From Bacteroidales bacterium (GTDB taxonomy: Bacteria; Bacteroidota; Bacteroidia; Bacteroidales; Bacteroidaceae): DNA of 27,871 nucleotides. Position 1 is the first letter of the stretch. Each line of letters starts with the position of its first letter. The notes under the pieces were generated by a model. That model had not been told where the DNA came from, did not search any database, and worked only from the letters and a program-made list of their open reading frames with translations. Shown here one piece after another: positions 15,546 through 24,186 of the stretch. A program made the position numbers and the translations under genes. The stretch lies in NCBI GenBank assembly GCA_004552155.1, contig SFPF01000044.1:1-27871 (forward strand), written 5' to 3'.

Positions 15546-17264
15546 ATGACATTGAAAAACTGCATATTAAGGTTATTCATTTTTTCTCTCTTCCTCCTAC
15601 TCCCCACGGCCTTGCTTGCCGCTGGCAAACTGCCCAAGACCGCGCAGCGTGCCTTGGTGAAGGTGACGACTTACGACGCTTCGGGCAACAGGCTGCACGA
15701 GGGCATCGGCTTTTTCATAGATGAGAGCGGCGCCGCACTCGCGCCCTTCGCGCTCTTCGACAAGGCAGCGCGCGCCGAGGCCGTAACCGTGAAAGGCGAA
15801 CGGCTGGACGTGACGCGCATTCTTGGTGCGGGCAGTCTCTACGATATGGTGAAATTCCGCGTGGCTGTGAAGAAAGGCAAGACGGTCTGCCTGCCCCTCG
15901 CGCAAAACGCCGCAGCCACGGGCACGGAACTGGCTCTGCTGCGCTACTTGCCCGGAGGAAAATACGACGGCAGCACGGCGTATATCGTCAAGTCCGATGA
16001 TTTTGAAAATTATAAGTATTACGGCACTTCCGCGCCCAACGACAGCACGGCGTTTGGCTGTCCCCTTGTAAATCCTGAAACGGGAGAGGCCGTCGCCATC
16101 GTGCAGCGCAACACGCTGAAAGATGCCACGGGGGCCTGCGCCATTGACGTGCGCTTCGCCAACGGGCTGACCATCGGCAGCACCGCTTCGCTGCAACGCG
16201 ACCTGCGCAGCATCTTAATCCCCAAAGCACTCCCCGAAAAACGGGAAGACGCACTGACATATATATATACTATGTCCGTGGCCGACTCCCTGCAACGCGC
16301 CGCCGCGCTGACCGATTACATCGCCGCCTTCCCCGCCGATGCGGAGGGCTACGTCAATCTCGCCGCCTTCGAGGCGCAAGGAAAGCACTGGGCGCAGTGC
16401 GACGAACTGTTCGGCAAGGCATTGGCGCTGGCCGCCGAGGCAAAGGATTCCACGATGAAGGCAGACGCAGTGCATTATAATTACAGCAAACTCATCTATG
16501 CCGCAGCCATCGAGCAGAAAGACACGACTAATGGCTGGACGCTCGCCCGCGCCGCCGAGGAAGCCCGAGCCGCCTACGCCGTCCTGCCCGAACCGCTCTA
16601 TCTGGTGCAGGAGGGCAACTGCCGTTTTGCGCAAAAGGACTACGCCGCCGCACACGGACTTTATCTCGAAGCGTGCCGCGACAAGACGTTCGCCTCTGCC
16701 GCCACGTTTTTCTCCGCCGCACGCGCCCTTGAACTATCGGGCGGCGACAGTGCACAGGTCATCGCCCTGCTCGACAGCACGGTGGCGCACATTCCCCTGC
16801 CCTGCTCCGCCCGTGATGCGCAATACTATCTCGAACGCTCGCAGCGCCTCGTGCGTGCCGGCCGTTTCCGCGATGCCGTGGCCGATTATAATGTGTACGA
16901 ACAGGTAATCGGGCCGCGCAATCTCAACGACAAGTTTTATTATCTGCGCGAACAGGCCGAACTGCAAGGGCGCATGTACCAGCAGGCCCTTGACGACATT
17001 CGCAGTGCCATATCAGCCAATCCCGCCGAACCCTACTACGCGCTCGAGGAACTGCTAATCCTCATTCGCACTGCGCAATTCGAGGAAGCCTACACGCAGG
17101 CTGCCGCCCTCTTGAAACGTCTGCCCGACGATGCCGATTGCCACAAATTCTACGGCATTGCCTGCATCGAGACGGGTCGCCGCGCCGAGGGCATGGAGCA
17201 TTTGCAGAAAGCACGCGAACTGGGCGACGCCACGATTGATGCCATTATTGAAAATTATAAATGA
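15546..17264 (+). CDS. Exported TPR protein with a degenerate trypsin-like domain
   Basis: The 572-aa protein starts with a signal peptide (about 1-26, ending LLPTALLAA). Residues 30-225 have the plan of an S1C trypsin-like domain, but catalytic residues are lost. The usual His segment reads ALAPFALFDKAARAEAV without His, LYDMVKFRV keeps the Asp position, and the Ser position of GxSG reads FGCPLVN with Cys. Residues 235-572 are helical repeats of TPR type (AEGYVNLAAFEAQGKHWAQC, KFYYLREQAELQGRMYQQAL, DCHKFYGIACIETGRRAEGM). Similar non-catalytic protease-TPR proteins are known from other Bacteroidales. It probably acts as a periplasmic scaffold or peptide binder. It follows recN by 35 bp and precedes rpoD by 6 bp. 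Function is not known. Confidence 0.78.
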   Translation: MTLKNCILRLFIFSLFLLLPTALLAAGKLPKTAQRALVKVTTYDASGNRLHEGIGFFIDESGAALAPFALFDKAARAEAVTVKGERLDVTRILGAGSLYDMVKFRVAVKKGKTVCLPLAQNAAATGTELALLRYLPGGKYDGSTAYIVKSDDFENYKYYGTSAPNDSTAFGCPLVNPETGEAVAIVQRNTLKDATGACAIDVRFANGLTIGSTASLQRDLRSILIPKALPEKREDALTYIYTMSVADSLQRAAALTDYIAAFPADAEGYVNLAAFEAQGKHWAQCDELFGKALALAAEAKDSTMKADAVHYNYSKLIYAAAIEQKDTTNGWTLARAAEEARAAYAVLPEPLYLVQEGNCRFAQKDYAAAHGLYLEACRDKTFASAATFFSAARALELSGGDSAQVIALLDSTVAHIPLPCSARDAQYYLERSQRLVRAGRFRDAVADYNVYEQVIGPRNLNDKFYYLREQAELQGRMYQQALDDIRSAISANPAEPYYALEELLILIRTAQFEEAYTQAAALLKRLPDDADCHKFYGIACIETGRRAEGMEHLQKARELGDATIDAIIENYK

Positions 17265-17270
17265 TTTCTT

Positions 17271-18128
17271 ATGAGACAACTCAAAATCACGCAGAGCATC
17301 ACCTCCCGCGAGGGTGATTCCTTGGAACGCTATCTGCAAGAAATCAACAAGGAGCCGATGATTACGCCCGAAGAGGAAGTAGTCCTCGCGCACCGTATCC
17401 ACAACGGCGATGACGAGGCTTTGGAACAACTCACCAAAGCCAACCTGCGCTTTGTGGTATCAGTGGCAAAGCAATATCAGGGGCAGGGGCTCGGACTTAT
17501 CGACCTCATCAACGAGGGCAACGTGGGACTGATCACCGCCGCCAAGAAGTTTGACGAGACGCGCGGCTTCAAATTCATTTCCTACGCCGTGTGGTGGATA
17601 CGCCAAAGCATCCTGCAAGCCCTCGCCGAGAACAGCCGTTTGGTGTACCTGCCGCTCAATCAGGTAAATAATCTCACGAAAATCCACCGCTTCCTTTCCG
17701 ACTTTGCGCAGAAGAACGAGCGCACGCCCTCAAACGAAGAAATCGCCGAGGCGCTCGACATCGACGTGGAAAAGGTGAAAACCATCATGCAATCCTCCGG
17801 CCGCCCCACTTCCATGGACGCACCGCTTGCAGACGACGAGGGAAGTTGCCTGCTCGACTTGCTCCAAAGCCGCGACGGCAGCAACACGGAGCGCGACCTC
17901 ATCACCGGCTCGCTCATCACGGAGGTATCATCGGCCGTGAAGAAACTCCCGGAGCGCGAGCGCAAGGTCGTTGAGATGTTCTTCGGCCTCAACGGACCGG
18001 AGATGAACCTCGAAGACATCGGCCGCGAACTGCATCTGAGCCGAGAGCGCGTACGCCAACTCAAAGAGAAGGCCCTCAAACTCCTGCGCGAGGCACAGGA
18101 GGCGAGCATTCTCAAAACGTATCTGTAA
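17271..18128 (+). CDS. rpoD: Primary RNA polymerase sigma factor
   Basis: A 285-aa sigma-70 protein without the large region 1.1, typical of the Bacteroidetes primary sigma factor that reads TTTG/TAnnTTTG promoters such as those seen here. Region 1.2 is YLQEINKEPMITPEEEVVLA. Region 2 carries ANLRFVVSVAKQYQ, GFKFISYAVWWIRQSI and LVYLPLNQ. Region 3 spans about 120-195, and region 4 ends in the helix-turn-helix LHLSRERVRQLKEKALKLLR. The acidic ADDEGSCLLDLL segment corresponds to region 3.2. It starts 6 bp after the TPR gene, so at least some transcription is likely shared with the dnaN-recN run. No lesion is seen. Confidence 0.96.
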   Translation: MRQLKITQSITSREGDSLERYLQEINKEPMITPEEEVVLAHRIHNGDDEALEQLTKANLRFVVSVAKQYQGQGLGLIDLINEGNVGLITAAKKFDETRGFKFISYAVWWIRQSILQALAENSRLVYLPLNQVNNLTKIHRFLSDFAQKNERTPSNEEIAEALDIDVEKVKTIMQSSGRPTSMDAPLADDEGSCLLDLLQSRDGSNTERDLITGSLITEVSSAVKKLPERERKVVEMFFGLNGPEMNLEDIGRELHLSRERVRQLKEKALKLLREAQEASILKTYL

Positions 18129-18130
18129 GT

Positions 18131-18222
18131 TTAGTAAACAAGTAAGCGAGTTTACGAGTAAACAAGACAAGTTTAGTAAACAAGCAAGCGAGTACGCGAG
18201 TGTGCGAGACAAGTTTCTTGTA
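18131..18222. repeat. 8-bp-unit intergenic array, copy C (direct units only)
   Basis: Two runs of 8-bp units: taaacaag-taagcgag-tttacgag-taaacaag-acaag, then taaacaag-caagcgag-tacgcgag-tgtgcgag-acaag. It starts 3 bases after the rpoD stop. The return (inverted) half seen in copies A, B and D is missing, so this copy is partial or diverged. Confidence 0.8.
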
Positions 18223-18256
18223 AAATCATGATTGCTTAAACATACATTTCCCGATT

Positions 18257-19042
18257 ATGATCACCTGCGCTATTATCGACGACGAGCCTTTGGCCGTGAC
18301 GCTATTGGAGAGTTACGTGAAGCGTGTGCCCGAACTTGACCTTAAAGGAAAATTCCTCGGCGCACGCGAGGCGCTGGACGCTTTGAAGGAGACGCCGGTC
18401 GACCTCGTTTTCCTGGACATACAGATGCCCGAACTTACGGGCCTTGAACTTTCCCGCCAACTCCCGGCCCGGACTTACGTGATTTTCACCACGGCCTACA
18501 GCCAGTATGCCATACAGGGCTATCGCGCCAACGCCGTGGGCTATCTGCTGAAGCCGATTAGTTTCGCCGATTTCAAGGAGACCTTCGACTTTGCCCGCCG
18601 CCGCATCACGGGGCAAGCCATGCCCGACCCAATTGTACCCGCAGAAGAAGCGCAGCCTGCCGCCGCGCCGGCAGAATCCCGCCCCACAGCATCAAAGGAA
18701 ACGGTAGCGGCCGACCGCTCTATCTTTGTGAAGAGCGACTACAAGATTATCCGCATCTTCATCGACGATATCCTTTACGTGGAGGGGCTTAAAGACTACG
18801 TCAAGATACACCTCCTGAGCACCGGCCGCTCTGTGCTCAGCCTCACCTCTATGCGCAACATCGAGCAACTCTTGCCCGCCGAAATCTTCATGCGCACGCA
18901 TCGCTCCTACATCGTGAATATGAGCAAGGTGTCGCTGCTCGAGCGCGGCAACATCGTGTTCGGCGACAAATACCTCCCCGTTTCCGACAGTTACAAGGAC
19001 CGCGTGCGCCAGTACGTTGCCGACCGCATGCTGTCGCAATGA
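18257..19042 (+). CDS. LytTR-family response regulator
   Basis: A 261-aa two-component regulator. The receiver domain (1-120) has the acidic pocket IIDDEP, the phospho-acceptor Asp54 in VFLDIQMPE, the switch Thr in YVIFTTAYS and the Lys in YLLKPIS. A Pro/Ala-rich linker follows (about 130-155). The LytTR DNA-binding domain (about 160-258) has DRSIFVKSDYKIIRI, DILYVEGLKDYVKIH and FMRTHRSYIVNMSKV. LytTR proteins bind paired 9-bp direct repeats. No sensor kinase is adjacent, so its partner is encoded elsewhere. It is followed after 31 bp by a DUF4468 gene, and the gap holds no clear promoter. Confidence 0.93.
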   Translation: MITCAIIDDEPLAVTLLESYVKRVPELDLKGKFLGAREALDALKETPVDLVFLDIQMPELTGLELSRQLPARTYVIFTTAYSQYAIQGYRANAVGYLLKPISFADFKETFDFARRRITGQAMPDPIVPAEEAQPAAAPAESRPTASKETVAADRSIFVKSDYKIIRIFIDDILYVEGLKDYVKIHLLSTGRSVLSLTSMRNIEQLLPAEIFMRTHRSYIVNMSKVSLLERGNIVFGDKYLPVSDSYKDRVRQYVADRMLSQ

Positions 19043-19073
19043 GTTTTTTTTGATAACAATAATATATATGTAT

Positions 19074-19714
19074 ATGAAAACATTTTTCGCAAAAACAGCC
19101 CTGTGCCTCATCGCCCTGCTCATGCTTTGCCCCGCAGGCCTCTCGGCACAGAAGAACGGCAAGAATGCCGACATTTCCAAATACCTCGCCGGCGCCGTGC
19201 CCGTGGAAAACGGAGTCGTGGTGTTCCGCAAGAGTTACAAGGCCGAAGGCAAGACTAAGGAGCAACTCTATGCCCTGCTCAAAGACTACACTTGGAACAA
19301 GGTGGTCTGCGGCGAGAACAAACTGCCGCAGGCACGCATCACCGAGGCCGACAGCACCACGGGCGTCATTGCCGCCAGCATGGAGGAATATCTCTATTTC
19401 AAGAAAAAGGCATGGGTCACCCACTACGCACGCCTCTACTATCAACTCGTGTTCACCGTGCGCGACGGCGGTTTCGACGCCATGATGCGCAACATCCATT
19501 ACTGCTACGATGCGGAGTCTATGCCCAACTCCGCGCCGAGGACTGGATAACCGACAAGGAAGCCCTCTCCAAGGACGGCACGAAACTCACGCGCATCGGC
19601 GGCAAATTCCGCCGCTTTACCATCGACCGCAAAGACGAACTCTTCACCGGCGCCGCCCGTGCTGCCGGAGCCTTGAAAAAGGTTGTCAAAATGGTTGAGG
19701 CAGAGGAAGAGTAA
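19074..19714 (+). pseudogene. Exported DUF4468 protein with one frameshift
   Basis: The first frame gives a signal peptide (MKTFFAKTALCLIALLMLCP, cut after GLSA) and DUF4468-type sequence: VPVENGVVVFRKSYKAEGKT, QLYALLKDYTWNKVV, GVIAASMEEYLYFKKKAWV and ARLYYQLVFTVRDGGF. After CYDAES at about 19520 the frame breaks; sequence resumes one frame back as YAQLRAEDWITDKEALSKDG and runs to a stop at 19714 (KMVEAEEE). This fits loss of one base between GAGTC and TATGCC. An ATG at 19068 is an alternative start two codons earlier. DUF4468 proteins are secreted Bacteroidetes proteins of unknown role. Confidence 0.82.
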
Positions 19715-19732
19715 GATTTGCAGACTATTTAT

Positions 19733-19865
19733 AGTAAACAAGTAAACGAGTAAACAAGTAAACAAGACAAGTTACTCATGTAAAATAATTTGTAAACAAG
19801 CAAACTCGTCTACTAAAATACATTTCTGTCTCGTCTACTCGTTTACTTGTCTACTCGTCTACTAA
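19733..19865. repeat. 8-bp-unit palindromic intergenic array, copy D
   Basis: Same plan and orientation as copy A: taaacaag/taaacgag units ending ACAAGTTA, an AT-rich core (CATGTAAAATAATTTG), then inverted units CTCGTCTA, CTCGTTTA, CTTGTCTA. It fills nearly the whole gap between the DUF4468 gene and guaA, so the guaA promoter must lie in or against it. TAATTTG at 19786 is one base short of the -7 consensus. Confidence 0.83.
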
Positions 19866-19898
19866 AAAGAATATAATACATCATTCACCCTATCCCAT

Positions 19899-21345
19899 AT
19901 GCAACAGCAAAAAATCATTATCCTCGATTTCGGTTCGCAAACCACGCAGCTCATAGGCCGCCGCGTGCGCGAACTCGACACCTTCTGCGAAATCCTGCCC
20001 TACAACAAGTTTCCGCACGATGATGACTCCGTCATCGGTGTCATTCTCTCCGGTTCGCCTTACAGCGTGTACGACCCCGAGGCTTTCAAGGTAGATCTTA
20101 GCCGCATTCGCGGACGACTCCCCATTCTCGGCATCTGCTACGGCGCACAATACATGGCGCACACTTACGGCGGACGCGTGGAACGCGCCGAGAGCCGCGA
20201 GTACGGGCGGGCGCACCTTTGCACCTTCGACCATGAGAACCCGCTCTTCGAGGGCTTTGCCGACAACTCGCAGGTATGGATGAGCCACGGCGACACCATC
20301 ACCGCACTGCCCGAGGGCTTCCGCACCATCGCCTCGACAGAAAAGGTCATCAACGCCGCCCCACCCCGAGGTGTTCCACAGTCTGCAAGGCAGCCTCCTG
20401 CTGCGCAACTTCGTGGTAGGCATCTGCGGCAGCCGACAAGACTGGAGCCCCGCCTCGTTTGTGGAGACAACCGTCAACGAACTTAAAGCCCAACTTGGCA
20501 ACGACCGCGTAATCCTCGGTCTCTCGGGCGGCGTGGACAGTTCCGTAGCCGCCGTGCTCCTCAACCGTGCCATCGGCGACCGCCTCACCTGTATCTTCGT
20601 TGACCACGGCATGCTCCGCAAGAACGAGTTCCGCGACGTGATGCGCGACTACGAGTGTCTCGGCCTCAACGTTATCGGCGTGGACGCTTCCGAGAAGTTC
20701 TTCTCCGAACTCGCCGGCGTGACCGAACCCGAGCGCAAGCGCAAGATTATCGGCAAGGGCTTCGTGGACGTGTTCAACGCCGAGGCCCGCAAAATCACCG
20801 ATGCCAAATGGCTGGCGCAGGGCACCATCTACCCCGACCGCATCGAAAGCCTCAACATCACGGGCAAAGTCATCAAGAGCCACCACAACGTGGGCGGCCT
20901 ACCCGAGGAGATGCACCTGCAACTCTGCGAACCGCTCAAATGGCTCTTTAAGGACGAAGTGCGCCGCGTGGGCCGCCAACTCGGAATGCCCGAGCATCTC
21001 ATCACGCGCCACCCCTTCCCCGGCCCGGGCATCCGCGGGCTGCGCGAGTGGAAAACCGTCGACGCCGAAGGCCGCGAGCAGAGCCTTTACGACCAAGTTT
21101 GGCAGGCAGGCGTGGTGCTTCTGCCCGTGAAGAGCGTGGGCGTGATGGGCGACGAGCGCACTTACGAGCGTGCCGTGGCGCTGCGCGCCGTGACCAGCAC
21201 CGACGCCATGACGGCCGACTGGGCGCACCTGCCTTACGAGTTTATGGCAAAGGTGTCGACCGACATCATCAACCACGTGCGCGGCGTGAACCGCGTTTGC
21301 TACGACATCTCCTCAAAGCCGCCTTCGACTATTGAGTGGGAGTAG
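19899..21345 (+). pseudogene. guaA: GMP synthase (glutamine-hydrolysing), disrupted
   Basis: Makes GMP from XMP, ATP and glutamine. The glutaminase domain starts in the first frame: ILDFGSQTTQLIGRRVRE, and the nucleophile Cys near residue 80 in LGICYGAQ. At about 20361 the frame breaks: after KVINAA the sequence jumps to HPEVFHSLQGSLLLRNFVV in another frame. The His-Glu of the catalytic triad survive, but roughly 14 residues before them, usually ending GVQF, are absent (net loss of 3n+2 bases). The synthetase domain follows with the PP-loop LSGGVDSS. A second apparent gap is in frame: PFPGPGI runs straight into RGLREWKTVDAEG, without the usual 24 or so residues beginning AVRILG. The C-terminus YDISSKPPSTIEWE is normal. 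As written, no working enzyme results. Confidence 0.88.
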
Positions 21346-21429
21346 AAAAGAGTGTCTTTTGCACGATGGCCGTCTGTATGATAAGCATCGGTAAGCACAG
21401 TGCATAACAGACATATACCCATATAGTTA

Positions 21430-21476
21430 GACCACCATCCGAATTCCTTTTAAGAGGTGCGGATGGTGGTCTTCTC
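21430..21476 (+). terminator. Terminator of guaA
   Basis: GACCACCATCCG (21430-21441) pairs perfectly with CGGATGGTGGTC (21460-21471) around an 18-base loop, followed by TTCTCT. It is the last GC-rich core feature before the AT-rich region. Confidence 0.75.
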
Positions 21477-22076
21477 TATATGTAATAATCTGTGGATTGG
21501 AGTGGATTGTCCCCTAAAAACGTCCCCTCTCGTCCCCTTTTAATTGACTTCTTTAAAAAGTATGTGGAACAGAAACGAATAGACCTTAGATGTTTGAAGC
21601 CGTCCAAAGATATCTTGGTCCTTCATTGAAAGTCACTGCTCTTGATTGCTATGGTGATTAACTTGCAACAAATTATGCCTTTTTACCGTTGTACTAAATG
21701 GTCCTAAACGAACCTCTAAGAATTTCTTTACTGCAATGTTTTGCAATTATCTTTGCATCGAATTTTTCAGAGGTTCTTCTTTGGGGTCTCTAAGAATGTA
21801 GCATGATGTGTAATCTAAAAGCAAAAAATTATGTGGAATTCCTTTTACTTTTTGCCTTCCCTCTTTACGTAGTTTGGGCGGTATAAAAATCTGTATCTTG
21901 ATGATTCAGTTGTTGAGGCAGAAGAATTAGAAAAGAAGCGTTTACTTGACGCTTGCAGTGCGGTCCAAACTATCACAATTGAACGCAATAGGGCTGCAAC
22001 GAGCAAAGTAAGATGCCTACGCTTTACATTTTAACAAGTCTGTGTTGGGCATAAGCAGACACAAAATGATGTCATT
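21477..22076. other. 600-bp AT-rich junction region, mostly non-coding
   Basis: Marks the change from core to accessory DNA. Three direct copies of GTCCCCT start at 21509, 21522 and 21532. GAACCTCT (about 21710) and AGAGGTTC (about 21769) form an inverted pair. TATCTTTG at 21748-21755 matches the -7 consensus. No integrase or transposase is visible. A short possible coding remnant (21873-22034) is listed separately. Confidence 0.5.
21873..22034 (+). pseudogene. Possible 3' remnant of an unknown gene
   Basis: An open stretch of 53 codons with protein-like composition (FGRYKNLYLDDSVVEAEELE, then KKRLLDACSAVQTITIERNR) ends in TAA. It is bounded upstream by an in-frame TAG and lacks a start codon at its head. 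It ends 42 bases before the LRR gene. It may be the tail of a gene truncated at the island edge. I do not recognise a family, and chance cannot be excluded. Confidence 0.3.
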
Positions 22077-23675
22077 ATGAAAAAAAATGCAACGAAAACC
22101 ATCACAATTTTAAGAGGACATTCTAGACTCTTTAGACTAATTTCATTGTCGCTGATGCTATTATTGGTGTGTAATTATTCCTTTGCTTACGATTTTAAGG
22201 AAGGTGGTATATACTACAGTTTTTACTATATGGACAATGGAAGAACATTGTTTGTGTCACGCGACATTGATTATCCTTATTCGGGTTCAATAACTATTCC
22301 TGCTTATGTCATTCATGAAGGCTATAAGTATCCTGTCACAGCCATTGATCAAGAGGCATTTTATGCGTGTGAAAACCTTGTATCCGTGACAATTCCCAAT
22401 TCCGTTACCTCAATTGGTCTTGCAGCCTTTGCCTCTTGCACAAGGCTCAAGTCAGTAACCCTTTCAAATTCGCTGAAAATTATTGGGAGGTATGCATTTT
22501 CTGACTGTAAATCACTTAGAACAATCACTATCCCCAATTCAGTTACGACAATTGAGGATTATGCGTTCCAAGGATGCTCAAACCTAACTACGGCATCTGT
22601 CCCTAAGACGGTAAAAACAATAGGAATCGATGTATTCAATAAGTGCCCAAAATTGAACTCAACATCATCATCGAAAATTAAAACCGCATATTTCAATCGT
22701 ATAAAATACAGAATCGTCGATGACAGTGCTAAGACTTGTGCCGTTACTCCAGAAAAGTTTGAAGAACGAAATGGGACTAGAAATCTTTATACTTCCTCGT
22801 ACCAAGGATATACAATCATTCCCGAAAAAGTGAAACTCTTCAATGACGAATACACTGTCGTTGCCATCGATGAGCAAGCATTCAGAGGAAGTGACGTGAC
22901 TCAAATAGAACTGCCTAACACTATTAAGACAATTGGATTAGGAGCATTTCATAATGCCTCACAACTTAGTAGCATTGAAATACCAGCCAGTGTAACTGAG
23001 ATTGGCCCGAGTGCATTTGAGGGTTGTAGATACTTAGATACAGTAGTAATGGGTGAGAATGTCAAGAAGATTGGTAGTTGCGCATTCTTAGGATGTGTTT
23101 GTTTGAAGACAATAAATCTCCCCAAAAAATTGAAAACTATAGAAGAACGAACATTTACAAACTGTAATAGTTTGGCTGCAATCAACATTCCAACTGCACT
23201 TACTTCTATTGGCGATGTTGCGTTTGGTGGTTGCGATAAATTAACCTCATTGACCATGCCTGCAACCCTAAAAACGATAGGAGAAAATGCTTTCTATAAG
23301 TGTACACATCTTGAAATTAAGGGTATTCCTGCAACAGCCAAAATTGCGCCTACAGCATTTGACTTATGCAAACACAAATACAATATCGTTCAGAAAAAGT
23401 ATAGTGCGAAGTATGGTGCTGCTCTTGTTTCAAAGGTAGTTGGCCTTTTCAAGAATAATGCTCAAGTCATGGATTGTCCAATTGGCACCCCATTAGTCCT
23501 ACTACAGGAGTTAGGAAGGGTAATGCAGGGTGAGGACAACATATTCCTCACGCAAAGACCATATAACGAATATGTTATAGGAAACAATAGATTCAAGCAC
23601 TTCAATTTTAATGGTGTGCGTATGATATTCAAGAATGGAAGGTTAACGGATAAGAGTGATTGGAGTAATATCTAA
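22077..23675 (+). CDS. Secreted BspA-like leucine-rich repeat protein
   Basis: A 532-aa protein with an N-terminal signal peptide (hydrophobic core LISLSLMLLLVCNYSFA, cut near residue 37). It has two blocks of LRR_5/BspA-type repeats of about 23 residues (about 88-210 and 255-430), with units such as NLVSVTIPNSVTSIGLAAF and SLRTITIPNSVTTIEDYAF. Between the blocks lies a non-repeat segment with YRIVDD. The C-terminal 90 residues (from about 440) do not repeat and contain GTPLVLLQELGRVMQGEDNI. BspA-type proteins bind host matrix or other bacteria in several oral and gut species. No sorting domain of the type IX kind is evident at the C-terminus. Its codon and base use is AT-rich, unlike the genes before 21.4 kb, which suggests acquisition. 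The exact ligand is unknown. Confidence 0.85.
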   Translation: MKKNATKTITILRGHSRLFRLISLSLMLLLVCNYSFAYDFKEGGIYYSFYYMDNGRTLFVSRDIDYPYSGSITIPAYVIHEGYKYPVTAIDQEAFYACENLVSVTIPNSVTSIGLAAFASCTRLKSVTLSNSLKIIGRYAFSDCKSLRTITIPNSVTTIEDYAFQGCSNLTTASVPKTVKTIGIDVFNKCPKLNSTSSSKIKTAYFNRIKYRIVDDSAKTCAVTPEKFEERNGTRNLYTSSYQGYTIIPEKVKLFNDEYTVVAIDEQAFRGSDVTQIELPNTIKTIGLGAFHNASQLSSIEIPASVTEIGPSAFEGCRYLDTVVMGENVKKIGSCAFLGCVCLKTINLPKKLKTIEERTFTNCNSLAAINIPTALTSIGDVAFGGCDKLTSLTMPATLKTIGENAFYKCTHLEIKGIPATAKIAPTAFDLCKHKYNIVQKKYSAKYGAALVSKVVGLFKNNAQVMDCPIGTPLVLLQELGRVMQGEDNIFLTQRPYNEYVIGNNRFKHFNFNGVRMIFKNGRLTDKSDWSNI

Positions 23676-23683
23676 TATTGATA

Positions 23684-23710
23684 GTGGCAGTGGGCTCATA
23701 CCGCTGCCAC
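23684..23710 (+). terminator. Hairpin behind the LRR gene
   Basis: GTGGCAGTGG (23684-23693) pairs with CCGCTGCCAC (23701-23710) with one G-T type mismatch and a 7-base loop, 8 bases after the stop. It is followed by AACAAAAATAAA instead of a T run, so termination efficiency is doubtful. Confidence 0.5.
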
Positions 23711-23735
23711 AACAAAAATAAATCAATTTCAAAAT

Positions 23736-24065
23736 ATGGCAAAAATGGTAGTAGCTAATGGAGGTCTTTCGTTTCGTCTGTCAGACAGAGAAGAAGGCCT
23801 AATCGAGATGCTCGATTCACATCAAGGTAAATGGGGTAACTATTGTATCTGTTCCGGCGCAAAGGAACGATTTCGTTAAGCCAAAAGACCAAAGAGAATT
23901 TATTCGATTTGGCTTGGCGAGAAATCGCACTTTTAAGAACTTTTGAATCACAATGGGTGCCTCGCATACAAGAACGCAAATGGAGAACTCTTTGTTGAAA
24001 CGGCAACTGGATGGCACAAAGAAGGTAAAACAAGTGGTAAAAAGAGTTCTTGGTGGCCATTTTAA
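23736..24065 (+). pseudogene. Small unknown gene split by a 72-bp hairpin element
   Basis: The first part reads MAKMVVANGGLSFRLSDREE and on to SGAKE, then runs into a stop inside the 72-bp element (TTTCGTTAA). After the element the same frame continues LLNHNGCLAYKNANGELFVE, TATGWHKEGKTSGKKSSWWP and F, with a stop at 24063-24065. Removing exactly 72 bases (23868-23939) joins the parts in frame as SGAKELLNHNGC and gives an 85-aa protein. The ATG at 23745 is an alternative start. I do not recognise the family. As written only a 46-aa product is possible. Confidence 0.7.
23868..23939 (-). repeat. 72-bp hairpin element, copy 1
   Basis: Outer arms CGATTTC/GAAATCG and inner arms AAGCCAAAG/CTTTGG...GGCTT make it foldable. 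It interrupts the small gene at 23736. GAAC flanks it on both sides (23865-23868 and 23937-23940), a candidate 4-bp target duplication. It differs from copy 3 by 2 bases (CGATTT against CACTTT). Confidence 0.88.
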
Positions 24066-24186
24066 TCATGTGATAGTGTGAAAATTGCAAAGACATTGGT
24101 TGTGAGATAATCACCTCTATTGAATATGTCATAACTAATGTCCTTGCGAAGAACCTTTGCACATAATAATAGCTTAGAGTATTAAA

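Noticed and set aside
19899..21345. Programmed frameshifting to explain dnaN, the exonuclease, the DUF4468 gene and guaA
   Set aside because: No slippery heptamer or stimulatory structure is evident at the breaks. In dnaN and guaA conserved residues are missing as well, which recoding would not explain.
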